DNA of 38,909 bases from Porticoccaceae bacterium (GTDB taxonomy: Bacteria; Pseudomonadota; Gammaproteobacteria; Pseudomonadales; Porticoccaceae). Position 1 is the stretch's first letter. Every line of letters begins with the position of its first letter. Below the pieces are notes generated by a model. It saw nothing but the letters and a program-made list of their open reading frames with translations. It did no database searches and was not told where the DNA came from. Both the position numbers and the translations under genes were made by a program. Shown here piece after piece: positions 1-7,914 of this stretch. The stretch lies in assembly GCA_023228865.1 (NCBI GenBank), contig JALOAH010000043.1:1-38909 (forward strand). The letters are read 5' to 3'.

Positions 1-1
1 C

Positions 2-694
2 GATGAGTTGTCCGGTGGCCAGAAGCAACGGGTTGCCATAGCCCGCTGTCTGGCCATGGAGCCAGAGATCATTCTGTTTGATGAGCCGACCTCCGCCTTG
101 GATCCGACTATGATCAGTGAAGTGTTGTCGGTGATTCGCCGTCTGGCTCGAGAGGGCTTGACCATGATTATTGTCACCCATGAAATGACCTTCGCCCGGG
201 ATGTGTCAACCCGAGTTTTCTACATGGATGAGCAGGGCATCTACGAAGAGGGCTCGCCAGAGCAGATATTTGATAATCCACAGCGGGAAAAAACACGAGC
301 CTTTATCAACAGGGTGCGCAGTTTTAGCTGTCGGCTCAGTTCGCCGGATTTTGATCTTTACGGGGTTAATGCCCAGATTGAAACGTTCTGCGACAAGCAG
401 ATCATTCCCCGCAGGCAGCGGGATAATTTGTTGCTCTTGGTGGAGGAACTGTTGTCAATTTACAAGCCCCTCCTTGAAAAAACCACCCTTGATCTCAGGA
501 TTGCCTACTCGGAAAAGACGGGTAGCCTGGAGGTGGTGGGTGAAACCTCCGATGATCTCGGCAATCCTCTGGAGAGAGGAGATCTCGACGACGATTTTGG
601 TGTGGTGATCATCCGCAATTTGGCTGACAGTATCGAATTTCAGCAGATTCCAGGGGGCGGCACTAGGCTTGGTCTCCACTTGAAGCTGATATAA
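2..694 (+). CDS. Amino-acid type ABC transporter ATPase with fused C-terminal HATPase-like domain (5' partial)
   Basis: The gene is cut by the window edge; reading begins just before the ABC signature LSGGQ. Walker B with the D-loop (IILFDEPTSALDP) and the H-loop (IIVTHEMTFARD) follow, as in GlnQ/HisP-type ATPases that power polar amino-acid uptake at the inner membrane. A normal GlnQ ends about 100 residues after the signature. This protein continues for roughly 125 more. The extension has an N-box-like helix (LLLLVEELLSIY, about nt 428-463) and a late block FGVVIIRNLADSIEF...GGGTRLGL (about nt 595-680), which resemble the N and G boxes of RsbW-type kinases. The Asn expected after EEL is missing, so ATP binding by the extra domain is doubtful. 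The domain call is inference from motif layout. The STAS gene 34 bp downstream supports it. Confidence 0.85.
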   Translation, partial: DELSGGQKQRVAIARCLAMEPEIILFDEPTSALDPTMISEVLSVIRRLAREGLTMIIVTHEMTFARDVSTRVFYMDEQGIYEEGSPEQIFDNPQREKTRAFINRVRSFSCRLSSPDFDLYGVNAQIETFCDKQIIPRRQRDNLLLLVEELLSIYKPLLEKTTLDLRIAYSEKTGSLEVVGETSDDLGNPLERGDLDDDFGVVIIRNLADSIEFQQIPGGGTRLGLHLKLI

Positions 695-728
695 TCAACT
701 TTGTATAGATTTCTGAGGAAACTTTTTA

Positions 729-1067
729 GTGGAGTTCAGTAGCAGATTGGAAAGCGGAAAAACTGTGATCACCGTCGCCGGCAGGCTGGACGCGGTTACC
801 GCCCCGGAATTTGAAAGGCAGGTTCGCGCCCTTATCGATGGCGGTGAACTGGCGCTGGTGGTGGATTTTAAGCTCTTGGATTACATCAGCAGTGCCGGAC
901 TCAGGGCGCTTCTGGTGATGGCAAAATTGTTGCAGGCTAAAAACGGCAAGGCCTGTTTTGCCAATGTGGGCAGTACGGTGCAGTCTGTTTTCGACATGTC
1001 CGGTTTCAACACTTTGTTCAGGATGGAAACCACAGTTGACGAGGCCTTGACCGCTCTGGTGTCCTGA
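729..1067 (+). CDS. STAS-domain anti-anti-sigma factor (SpoIIAA/RsbV-like)
   Basis: This is a 112-residue single STAS domain, the usual size for SpoIIAA/RsbV antagonists. Such proteins are phosphorylated by an RsbW-type kinase and, when unphosphorylated, bind the kinase and release its target. The strand-helix signature VVDFKLLDYISSAGLRALL is clear; Ser54/Ser55 of the ISSAG motif is the expected phospho-acceptor. The start is GTG at 729, with GAGGAA at 715-720 as ribosome binding site. It lies 34 bp after the ABC-HATPase fusion on the same strand and converges with an RsbW-like gene, so the three probably form one partner-switching module. The final output (sigma factor, transporter or enzyme) is not visible. 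Confidence 0.85.
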   Translation: MEFSSRLESGKTVITVAGRLDAVTAPEFERQVRALIDGGELALVVDFKLLDYISSAGLRALLVMAKLLQAKNGKACFANVGSTVQSVFDMSGFNTLFRMETTVDEALTALVS

Positions 1068-1080
1068 CTCTTTTCGAAAA

Positions 1081-1452
1081 TCAGTGCTTGTCGTTTTCCG
1101 CTGGCGTCCCCGACAGCGCCTTGCGCAGAGTGATGTGGTTGCCGCCGCGGTCGCTATGCCAATCAACGTTATCCATCAGGCGCTTCACCAGATGAATGCC
1201 CAGACCGCCGATCGGTCGCTCACTGGCGGCCATATTGAGGCTGGCCACAGGTGCCCGGCTGAAGGGGTCGAAGGGCGGGGCGTCATCATGGAGTTGCACC
1301 CTAAGTTCGCTGTCATCCACCATGAGGTCGATTTGGATGTAATGACCAGGTTCCCGGCGCAGGCCGTGGATAAAGGTGTTAGTGATGAGTTCCTCCAGGC
1401 AAAGGTTCACCGCGAAGGCCATGTCCGGATGACTCTTGAGAGCTTCATCCAC
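1081..1452 (-). CDS. RsbW-like serine kinase / anti-sigma factor (HATPase_c_2)
   Basis: The protein shows the compact GHKL layout of RsbW/SpoIIAB kinases. It has the N-box LCLEELITNTFIHG (Glu-Glu and the Mg-binding Asn present), a G1-like stretch LHDDAPPFDP, and the G2 block GLGIHLVKRLMDNVDW followed by GGNHITLRK. It should phosphorylate a STAS partner, most simply the convergent STAS protein. The start is uncertain. GTG at 1452 has no good ribosome binding site, and the frame is open upstream to a TGA about 65 bp earlier with only CTG-type codons available, so the true N-terminus may be 10-20 residues longer. It is downstream of, and probably co-transcribed with, the solute-binding lipoprotein gene. 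Confidence 0.8.
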   Translation of the reverse strand: MDEALKSHPDMAFAVNLCLEELITNTFIHGLRREPGHYIQIDLMVDDSELRVQLHDDAPPFDPFSRAPVASLNMAASERPIGGLGIHLVKRLMDNVDWHSDRGGNHITLRKALSGTPAENDKH

Positions 1453-1544
1453 CTTGTGAGCCAGCGGCTCGATGGCCTCCAGTCCGGCGGGTATTGCGCA
1501 ACTCAGCAGTGTGTTCAGTGATCTCTACCTCGGGAATGTGCCGT

Positions 1545-2330
1545 CTACTCTCTAACCAGAGCGGCGATCCCGCCAGTGTAATAGGATTTCGAGAATAGTA
1601 CCTGTCTCGCCCGCTCCTGGCTGATGGTTATGCAGGCGCCTATCATGTCCACCTTTCCCGCCGCCAGGGCCGGAATCAGTCCGCCAAAATCCATGTTCAC
1701 CACCTCCAGTTTCCGGTTCAACCGCTGGGCAACCAGGCTGGCAATTTCAATGTCGATACCCACCACCTGCTGAGATCCGTCGACAAAGGAAAACGGCTCA
1801 GTGATGGCGGCCGTGCCAAAACGCAGGATGCCCTCGCTGCCGGTTGGTATTGCCGGCATGGCTGCCGGCGAGCCAATCGCTGGTAGCCAGCGCTCCATCA
1901 TGCGCTGATAGTCGCCATTGGCGCGGAGGTCATCCACCACGGCGTCGACGGCACCTTTCAATGCCTCATCTCCGAGGCGAACGGCAAAACCGTAATGATC
2001 TTCAGTGATTAATTGAGGAAGCACCCGAACGCCGCTGGTCTTGGCGGCAATGTTGCGCAGGATGGGTTCATCATAGGCGGCAGCATCCGCGCGACCGTTT
2101 TTCACCGCCAGGGCGGCGTCCACCACAGTGTTGAAGTACTGAAAATTGGCCTGGGGAAAACGCGAGAGCACCAGTTGGTCGGCGATGGTGCCCGTAGGTA
2201 CGGCAAAGGTGCGGTTGTGGAGCTGCTCCAGATCGGAGAAGGCCTCCTGCGGTTCGCTACATCCGAGCAACAGGGTGGCCATCAGCAGCCATGTCAGTTT
2301 AAGCCACAGGCTGATCATTCGTTTTTTCAT
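1545..2330 (-). CDS. Solute-binding lipoprotein (SBP_bac_3 family) with swapped lobe order
   Basis: The start is ATG 2330, with GGAG 5 nt upstream, giving a 261-residue lipoprotein: basic N-terminus, hydrophobic core and lipobox LLGC with Cys24 followed by Ser. The family is that of periplasmic amino-acid binding proteins. In the usual order, lobe 1 (FxFVDxxxxxVGxDIEIA...PALAAGKVDMI...ISQERARQVLFSKSYY) precedes lobe 2 (VAVPTGTxAD...GRADAAAYDEP...YGFAVRLGDE...DYQRMMERWL). Here lobe 2-like sequence comes first (about residues 30-140) and lobe 1-like sequence second (about 155-260); the protein then stops. The layout suggests a circular permutation, or a remnant of tandem binding domains. The neighbouring ABC ATPase and RsbW/STAS genes suggest it senses or delivers a small solute for that module. 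A longer ORF reaching 2435 runs through a tandem repeat and is not needed. Confidence 0.8.
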   Translation of the reverse strand: MKKRMISLWLKLTWLLMATLLLGCSEPQEAFSDLEQLHNRTFAVPTGTIADQLVLSRFPQANFQYFNTVVDAALAVKNGRADAAAYDEPILRNIAAKTSGVRVLPQLITEDHYGFAVRLGDEALKGAVDAVVDDLRANGDYQRMMERWLPAIGSPAAMPAIPTGSEGILRFGTAAITEPFSFVDGSQQVVGIDIEIASLVAQRLNRKLEVVNMDFGGLIPALAAGKVDMIGACITISQERARQVLFSKSYYTGGIAALVRE

Positions 2331-2366
2331 GGTTTCTCCACAGCCTCTGCTGTCATGTAATTCTGT

Positions 2367-2396
2367 TTGACTTGACTTGACTTGACTTGACTTGAC
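2367..2396. repeat. Pentanucleotide tandem repeat (TTGAC)x6
   Basis: Six perfect TTGAC units (GTCAA on the minus strand) are followed by one degenerate unit, CTGAC. The array lies 37-66 bp upstream of the ATG of the solute-binding lipoprotein, in its presumed promoter or 5' leader. Unit number could vary by slipped-strand replication and shift promoter spacing. Confidence 0.9.
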
Positions 2397-3040
2397 CTGA
2401 CTGGCCGGCCAGCTCTTGTTGCGCTCTGTGGGCAATGGCCATTGCGGAACTTTTCCCTGGAAAAAGACTGTCGTTTTTGAACAGGTTTTTTTCCTTCTTC
2501 ACGGGGCGATTTTCTTCCTGTAAGGCTCGAATCCCGGTCTGTTAGGCATCATCGGGAGTCTGGGATTCATGCAGGTGCGAACTGCCAAGCCTTCCACTCA
2601 ATGATTGTCAAAACTGCAACCATTACCCAATGGATCTCTACGCCCCTTCCAGTCATTTTCCAGCAGGTAACACCTTGTTACGGATTGCTAAAGCGCCTTC
2701 CAGGACTTGCAGGTTGTCGCGCTCAGAGCAGACGTAATATGGCTGTTTCCGTGGTGGGTTTGTCAAATAGGAAATCACCCACCCTCGAGAATAATGAACT
2801 GGTTTAATACAGCTTTCTAGTCTCTGAGTTGCCATTGTCCATGTTTTTGAGACGTTTTTAAATTCAGAGTAAATCAGGCTGCTGATGGCATCATCTCGAT
2901 GGGGTTTTGACGTCTTCAAAAAGGTTAGAGAAGGCGCAACCCCAGAGAGATTGCTCGAGCGTGCTGATCATGACTGCTGTGCATTGCGACGCCAATTACA
3001 GTATCATTGCGCGCCTGTTTTTCTGACTGCTGAAAAAACC
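2397..3040. other. Intergenic region, no gene recognised
   Basis: This gap separates the divergent solute-binding lipoprotein and phosphofructokinase genes. Short ORFs on both strands (for example 2653-2919 minus) resemble no family I know and have no ribosome binding site, so they are left out. An imperfect hairpin with arms GGTGGG (2753-2758) and CCCACC (2778-2783) is visible, without a T-run. No convincing promoter was identified by eye. Confidence 0.5.
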
Positions 3041-4303
3041 ATGTCCAAAAAGAATGCCTTTTATGCCCAGTCCGGCGGTGTTACCGCTGTTATCAACGCC
3101 AGCGCCTGTGGTGTGATTGAAACCGCCCGTCAATACAGTGACCGTATTGGCACCGTCTATGCGGGCAAAAATGGCATTATTGGCGCGCTGCGGGAAGAGT
3201 TGATCGACACCAGTCTGGAAAGCCCCGAAGCCATTGCCGCGCTTCGCCACACGCCTTCCGGCGCTTTTGGTTCCTGCCGCTATAAACTCAAAAGCCTCGC
3301 AGAAAACCGCGCTGAGTACGAGCGCCTCATCGAAGTTTTTAAGGCTCACAATATCGGCTACTTTTTTTATAACGGCGGTGGCGACTCTGCCGACACCTGC
3401 CTCAAAGTGTCGCAACTGTCGGAAAAAATGGGCTATCCCATTCAGGCCATCCACATTCCCAAAACCGTCGACAACGACCTGCCCTTTACCGACAACTGTC
3501 CGGGTTTTGGTTCCGTCGCCAAATATGTCGCCGTCTCCACCATGGAGGCGAGCCTGGATGTGGCGTCCATGTGTGAAACGTCCACCAAGGTATTTATTCT
3601 CGAAGTCATGGGTCGCCATGCGGGCTGGATTGCCGCTGCCGGTGGTCTTGCCGCTGAAAAGGCCGGTGATCCTCCCCACATTATTCTTTTTCCCGAAGTC
3701 GCCTTTGACAAAGACACATTTCTCGCCAAAGTCAAAGCCACGGTTGCCGAAAAAGGTTATTGCGTGATTGTCGCCTCGGAAGGTGCCAGTTACGCTGACG
3801 GCACGTTGATTGCGGCTTCAGCCCATGCGGATGCCTTTGGCCACAAACAGCTGGGCGGCGTTGCCCCCACCCTGGCGGCCATGATCAAGGATGAATTGGG
3901 CTTTAAATACCACTGGGCGCTGGCGGATTACCTGCAGCGGGCAGCCCGCCATATCGCTTCCGCCACCGATGTGGAGCAGGCCTACGGTGTTGGCCGGGCG
4001 GCGGTGGAATATGCCCTCGCCGGTAAAAATGCCGTGATGGTCACCATCGAGCGCGGCAGTGGCGAACAATACAGCTGGTCTCTGGGGGAGGCGCCCCTGG
4101 ATCAGGTGGCCAATGTGGAAAAAATGATGCCCGCAGACTATATCAGCGACGACGGTTACGGCATCAGTGACCAAGGCCGCCGCTATCTGTTGCCGCTGAT
4201 TCAGGGGGAGGACTATCCGCCCTACCGCAACGGCATTCCCGTGCACGCCAAATTAAAGTTGGTGACGACTGCCAAAAAACTCCCTCAGGAATTTAACGTC
4301 TGA
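3041..4303 (+). CDS. pfp: 6-phosphofructokinase, pyrophosphate-dependent type
   Basis: The protein interconverts fructose 6-phosphate and fructose 1,6-bisphosphate in glycolysis, most likely using PPi (EC 2.7.1.90). It has 420 residues from ATG 3041. The N-terminal loop is AQSGGVTAVINAS. The phosphoryl-donor motif is GGGDS (residues 112-116), where ATP enzymes have GGDGS and typical PPi enzymes GGDDS. PKTVDNDLPFTD (140-151) has the Lys after Pro typical of PPi enzymes, and MGRHAGWIAA is the sugar-phosphate loop. The frame is open 52 codons further upstream, but that extension is unlike the family. It stands alone, with a long gap on either side. The family call is firm; the phosphoryl donor is inferred from motifs. 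Confidence 0.93.
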   Translation: MSKKNAFYAQSGGVTAVINASACGVIETARQYSDRIGTVYAGKNGIIGALREELIDTSLESPEAIAALRHTPSGAFGSCRYKLKSLAENRAEYERLIEVFKAHNIGYFFYNGGGDSADTCLKVSQLSEKMGYPIQAIHIPKTVDNDLPFTDNCPGFGSVAKYVAVSTMEASLDVASMCETSTKVFILEVMGRHAGWIAAAGGLAAEKAGDPPHIILFPEVAFDKDTFLAKVKATVAEKGYCVIVASEGASYADGTLIAASAHADAFGHKQLGGVAPTLAAMIKDELGFKYHWALADYLQRAARHIASATDVEQAYGVGRAAVEYALAGKNAVMVTIERGSGEQYSWSLGEAPLDQVANVEKMMPADYISDDGYGISDQGRRYLLPLIQGEDYPPYRNGIPVHAKLKLVTTAKKLPQEFNV

Positions 4304-4693
4304 TTTTTCCGCAACAACTTTTTTCGCAACAACTCCCACCAATAGCAAGCGGCTGTTGAATCCCCCTCCGTTGCCGCGCTCTGCGCCAAAACCATAACCC
4401 CCAATACACCGGGCTGCCACGCACAAGGGTGGCAGCCAGAAAATTTCTATCTCAGCGCAACGGGCTCTTGCCGCCCCTGGTTGTTGCCTCAGATGGTGCA
4501 AGCTGTCATTTTTTTGTCATAATGGTTGGCGAAACTTGGCGGCTTTCGGGGCAGCGCTGAATGGCGCTGACTTAAGCCGTCATTCCCGCCTGCGGGGCAA
4601 TGGCGAAAATCGTGGCTTTGGCGCTAAGTCATTGCCATTCGGGTCAGCGATAACAATGACTGGCGCATCAACCAATGGATAACTTCGACGCTA
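4304..4693. other. Intergenic leader of the type II secretion operon
   Basis: This 390-bp gap holds no credible gene. It contains a perfect 8-bp inverted repeat GGCTGCCA/TGGCAGCC with a 10-nt loop (4412-4437). It is not followed by a T-run, so it is a weak terminator candidate for the phosphofructokinase gene. The PHO box at 4503-4520 lies here. A GTCATTCCCGCCTGCGGGG stretch near 4578 resembles half of the REPIN repeats found further on. Direct repeats of CGCAACAACT occur just after the phosphofructokinase stop. Confidence 0.6.
4503..4520 (+). promoter_or_regulatory. PHO box upstream of gspE
   Basis: Two 7-bp half-sites, CTGTCAT and TTGTCAT, are separated by exactly 4 bp (TTTT). This is the direct-repeat geometry of PhoB binding sites (consensus CTGTCAT-N4-CTGTCAT). 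The site lies about 174 bp upstream of gspE and points toward it. Ten bp after it is GAAACT, a weak -10 candidate. A four-half-site version precedes the lipoprotein at 18648, which strengthens the call. Binding itself is inferred. Confidence 0.72.
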
Positions 4694-6142
4694 ATGGATC
4701 TACTGCCCTTTGAGTTTGCTCGCAAGTTCTCGGTTTTGATGGATGGGGACAGCAACAGCCTTTACCTCACGAAGGCCACGCCCATGGCGGCAGTGCTGGA
4801 ATTGCAGCGCGCCCGCAATCTCAACCCCAGTTTGCACTGGCTCGATGGGGAGACCTTTGAGGCGCGGCTGCAAACCATGTATGCCGGGCGCAAGGACAGT
4901 TCCGCCGTGGTCATGGAAGATATCAAGGACAATCTCGATTTGCAGGCGGTGGCGGGCAGTCTTGAAGAAATTGGCGATCTTCTCGACAGGGACGATGATG
5001 CTCCCATTATTCGCCTCCTCAACGCCATTCTTGCCGAGGCGCTCAATGAAAAAGCCTCGGATATTCATGTCGAACCCTATCAGCACGACGCGCGGGTGCG
5101 GTTTCGTCTCGACGGCGTGCTGCGCACGGTGCTGACACCGGCAAACCATATTACGCCGCTGTTGATATCCCGCATCAAGGTGATGGCCAAGCTGGATATT
5201 TCTGAAAAGCGCCTGCCCCAGGATGGCCGCATGAGTGTTCGCCTCGGCGGTCGCAGTATCGATCTGCGGGTGTCCACCATGCCCTCCACCTACGGTGAAC
5301 GGGTGGTGATGAGGCTGCTGGACAAGAGCGCCACCAAACTGTCGGTGGAAGATCTGGGCATGACAGAAGGGCAGCGCAGCCGCCTTCACAACCTGATTTC
5401 CCGCCCCCACGGCATGGTGGTGGTGACCGGTCCCACGGGCTCCGGCAAAACCACCACCCTTTACGCCGCGCTGCAGCAGATGGACCGCCTCGAGCGCAAT
5501 ATCATGACGGTGGAAGATCCGGTGGAGTTCGATCTTCCCGGTATCAGCCAGACACAAATTAATCTGCGCGCGGGCATGAGTTTTGCGCGGGGCTTGCGCG
5601 CCATTCTGCGCCAGGATCCCGATGTCATTCTTATCGGCGAAATTCGCGACGGTGAAACCGCAGAAATTGCTGTTCAAGCCAGCCTCACCGGCCACCTGTT
5701 GCTGTCGACACTGCACACCAATACGGCGGCGGGGGCGGTTACCCGCTTGCAGGATCTCGGCATCGACAATTTTCTGCTGGCCTCCACCCTTCGCGGTGTC
5801 CTGGCGCAGCGGCTGGTGCGCAAACTCTGCGACCATTGCAAACAGCCCTACGAGGCTGACAAGGCGCTGCGCAAACAGTCGCCGGTGCCAAAGGGCGCCG
5901 TGGTTTACCGCCATCAGGGCTGCGAACACTGCAACTGGACGGGCTACCAGGGACGAAGGGCGCTGTTTGAGCTGGTGGAAATTGATGAGCCTTTACAAAA
6001 ACTGATTCACGACGGCGCCGGTGAAGGGGAGCTGGAAGCGGCGATTCGCAAATCCGTACCCGGTATTCTCGACGAGGGCTATCGCCTGGTGATGGAGGGC
6101 GTCACCAGTGTCGAGGAAGTTTTGCGGGTGACAACCGCCTGA
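4694..6142 (+). CDS. gspE: Type II secretion ATPase GspE
   Basis: This is the cytoplasmic hexameric ATPase that drives pseudopilus assembly; it docks on GspL and GspF. It has 482 residues. The N-terminal region (LPFEFARKFSVL) is typical of the GspL-binding domain. Walker A is GPTGSGKTT (246-254), then the Asp box EDPVEFDLPGISQ, Walker B ILRQDPDVILIGEIRD, and the His box LLLSTLHTNTA. The C-terminal zinc knuckle has two CxxC pairs (CDHC and CEHC). It is the first gene of a same-strand run through gspB, downstream of a PHO box. Start ATG 4694 has only a weak ribosome binding site (GGATAA). Confidence 0.96.
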   Translation: MDLLPFEFARKFSVLMDGDSNSLYLTKATPMAAVLELQRARNLNPSLHWLDGETFEARLQTMYAGRKDSSAVVMEDIKDNLDLQAVAGSLEEIGDLLDRDDDAPIIRLLNAILAEALNEKASDIHVEPYQHDARVRFRLDGVLRTVLTPANHITPLLISRIKVMAKLDISEKRLPQDGRMSVRLGGRSIDLRVSTMPSTYGERVVMRLLDKSATKLSVEDLGMTEGQRSRLHNLISRPHGMVVVTGPTGSGKTTTLYAALQQMDRLERNIMTVEDPVEFDLPGISQTQINLRAGMSFARGLRAILRQDPDVILIGEIRDGETAEIAVQASLTGHLLLSTLHTNTAAGAVTRLQDLGIDNFLLASTLRGVLAQRLVRKLCDHCKQPYEADKALRKQSPVPKGAVVYRHQGCEHCNWTGYQGRRALFELVEIDEPLQKLIHDGAGEGELEAAIRKSVPGILDEGYRLVMEGVTSVEEVLRVTTA

Positions 6143-6213
6143 CGGCAAACTGACAACAATCCAAGCAGTGGTGAAAACTCAAGGCTGAAATCGGGAACCC
6201 TATTCGGAAATCT

Positions 6214-7416
6214 ATGCCAACCTACCAATATCTGGCCTACGACAAAGCGGGAAAAGAGGTGCGCTCCAGCAGCGCGGCGGACTCCCCGCGCCAGTTGCGC
6301 CGGGAGCTGGGGGAAAAAGGACTCTATGTCAGCGATGTTAAGGAATTGCGCGCCAAGGAGGGCAAACTCAACTGGTTCAAACCCCGCATCGCCTATGCCG
6401 ATCTGTCGCTGATTATGCGCCAGCTGGCGATTTTGGTGAATTCCGGCATGCCCCTTGAAGAAGCGCTGCGCCTGACAGCGGAGCAGAGCGACAGCCACAC
6501 GCAAAAATCGTTGCTGGAAAGCTGGCGGGAAGGGCTGGCCTCCGGCCACAGCTTTGCCGCCAGTGTGCGCAAATCCCCCTATGTCATCGCTGAAAAAATT
6601 ATTGCCGCCATCAGTGTTGCCGAAGAGACCGGCCATCTTCACAAGGTATTACTTCGCGTTGCCGACGAGCTTGAGGTGGGCAATCAGAACCGTCAAACCC
6701 TGATGAAGGGCATGATCTACCCGGCGGTGATGATTGTGGTGGCGCTGGTGGTGATCAGTGTGCTGGTGGGTTATGTAGTGCCCCAGGTGGCGAAAGTGTT
6801 TGTTAACAGCCGCCAGGAACTGCCACTGCTGACCAGGGCGACCATGGTGACCAGCGATTTTCTCCGCGCCTGGGGAATTTATCTGTTGATAGCCCAGGCG
6901 GGGTGCTGGCTGTCCTTTTTGCTGTTGCTGCGGAATCCGGGCAGGCGCAAGCGCTGGCACCGCCTGCTGTTGGGTATGCCGCTGTTCGGCAACTGGGTGC
7001 TGTTGGCCAACCTGGCGGACTGGTGCCGCAGCCTCGGCACCCTGTTGCAGAGCGGTGTGCCTGTACTCTCCGCATTGAGCATATCCTCCGCGGGAGTGGG
7101 CAATCTCTACCTCAAGGAAAAACTCGAAGCCGTCAACGAGCGGGTGCGCCAGGGCAACAGCCTTTTTCAAAGCCTGAAAAGCGAAGGAGTGGCGCCGGGA
7201 TTTTTGCTCCATATGGTGAGTAGCGGTGAGGCGTCCAGCGAACTCGACCAAATGCTGTTGCGGGTGTCGGAGTACTACAGCACCCGCCTGCGCAACGCCG
7301 TTGACACCATGCTCAAGCTGATGGAGCCGGCGCTGATTGTGTTTATGGGCATGGTGGTGATGCTTATCGTCGGCGCTGTGTTGGTGCCCATTGTTAAAAT
7401 GAATCAACTGATTTAG
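6214..7416 (+). CDS. gspF: Type II secretion inner-membrane platform protein GspF
   Basis: This is the polytopic inner-membrane platform of the T2SS that couples GspE to pseudopilin insertion. It has 400 residues, the normal family length. The N-terminus MPTYQYLAYDKAGKEV and the two repeated T2SSF domains (about 70-190 and 270-390) are typical. Hydrophobic segments occur near 170-195, 220-240 and at the C-terminus (LIVFMGMVVMLIVGAVLVPI). It lies 71 bp after gspE and 16 bp before gspG. Confidence 0.95.
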   Translation: MPTYQYLAYDKAGKEVRSSSAADSPRQLRRELGEKGLYVSDVKELRAKEGKLNWFKPRIAYADLSLIMRQLAILVNSGMPLEEALRLTAEQSDSHTQKSLLESWREGLASGHSFAASVRKSPYVIAEKIIAAISVAEETGHLHKVLLRVADELEVGNQNRQTLMKGMIYPAVMIVVALVVISVLVGYVVPQVAKVFVNSRQELPLLTRATMVTSDFLRAWGIYLLIAQAGCWLSFLLLLRNPGRRKRWHRLLLGMPLFGNWVLLANLADWCRSLGTLLQSGVPVLSALSISSAGVGNLYLKEKLEAVNERVRQGNSLFQSLKSEGVAPGFLLHMVSSGEASSELDQMLLRVSEYYSTRLRNAVDTMLKLMEPALIVFMGMVVMLIVGAVLVPIVKMNQLI

Positions 7417-7432
7417 AACCAAGGAAATAACC

Positions 7433-7870
7433 ATGTTCTCTCCCCTGTCAGTCAAAAAAAACAGCGGCTTTACCCTGATTGAAATCATGGTGGTGCTGGT
7501 CATTATCGGTTTGTTGGCGGCACTGATTGTGCCCTCGGTGATGGATCGCCCCGATGAAGCCAGAGCGGTGAAAGCCAAGCAGGATATTCGCGGTCTGGAG
7601 AGCGCCCTCAAGCTTTATCGCCTCGACAACTACCGCTATCCCAGCCAGTCGGAGGGATTGCAGGCGCTCGTCGACAAGCCGGAGAGCGCCAAAAAATGGA
7701 AAGGTCCCTATGTGGATGCCATGCCTTCAGATCCCTGGGACGAGCCCTATCGCTACCGCAATCCGGGGCGCGACGGCCGCGATATCGATATTTACACATT
7801 GGGCGCCGACAACAGGGAGGGCGGCGAAGGCGCCGACGCGGATATCGGCAATTGGGATATCGGCCTTTGA
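7433..7870 (+). CDS. gspG: Type II secretion major pseudopilin GspG
   Basis: This is the major subunit of the periplasmic pseudopilus. It has 145 residues. The prepilin peptidase site is G12/F13 followed by TLIEIMVVLVIIGLLAALIVP, with the conserved Glu at mature position 5. The globular part has the GspG hallmarks EGLQALVDKPE, WKGPYVDAMPSDPWDEPYRYRNPG and a C-terminal calcium-loop region. AAGGAA precedes the ATG. No prepilin peptidase gene (gspO) is in the window, so processing must rely on one elsewhere. Confidence 0.97.
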   Translation: MFSPLSVKKNSGFTLIEIMVVLVIIGLLAALIVPSVMDRPDEARAVKAKQDIRGLESALKLYRLDNYRYPSQSEGLQALVDKPESAKKWKGPYVDAMPSDPWDEPYRYRNPGRDGRDIDIYTLGADNREGGEGADADIGNWDIGL

Positions 7871-7914
7871 TGGCGACGCGCTGCCCTGACGTCGATGGAG
7901 TTGCCGCACGGTGA
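7870..7914 (+). CDS. Mini-ORF bridging gspG and gspH
   Basis: This 14-codon ORF starts in a TGATG overlap with the gspG stop and ends in a GTGA overlap with the gspH GTG start. It fills the gap exactly. Two similar bridging ORFs exist later in the same operon. A role in translational coupling is plausible; a functional peptide is unproven. Confidence 0.3.
   Translation: MATRCPDVDGVAAR

Noticed and set aside
2331..2435. N-terminal extension of the solute-binding protein
   Set aside because: It translates the TTGAC repeats and precedes a better start with GGAG and a standard lipoprotein signal.
2885..3040. 52-codon extension of the phosphofructokinase
   Set aside because: It is unlike the family; ATG 3041 begins the normal N-terminus.
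4700..5929. Long minus-strand ORF opposite gspE
   Set aside because: It is a shadow of the GC-rich gspE coding frame with no family features; similar shadows opposite other genes were ignored.
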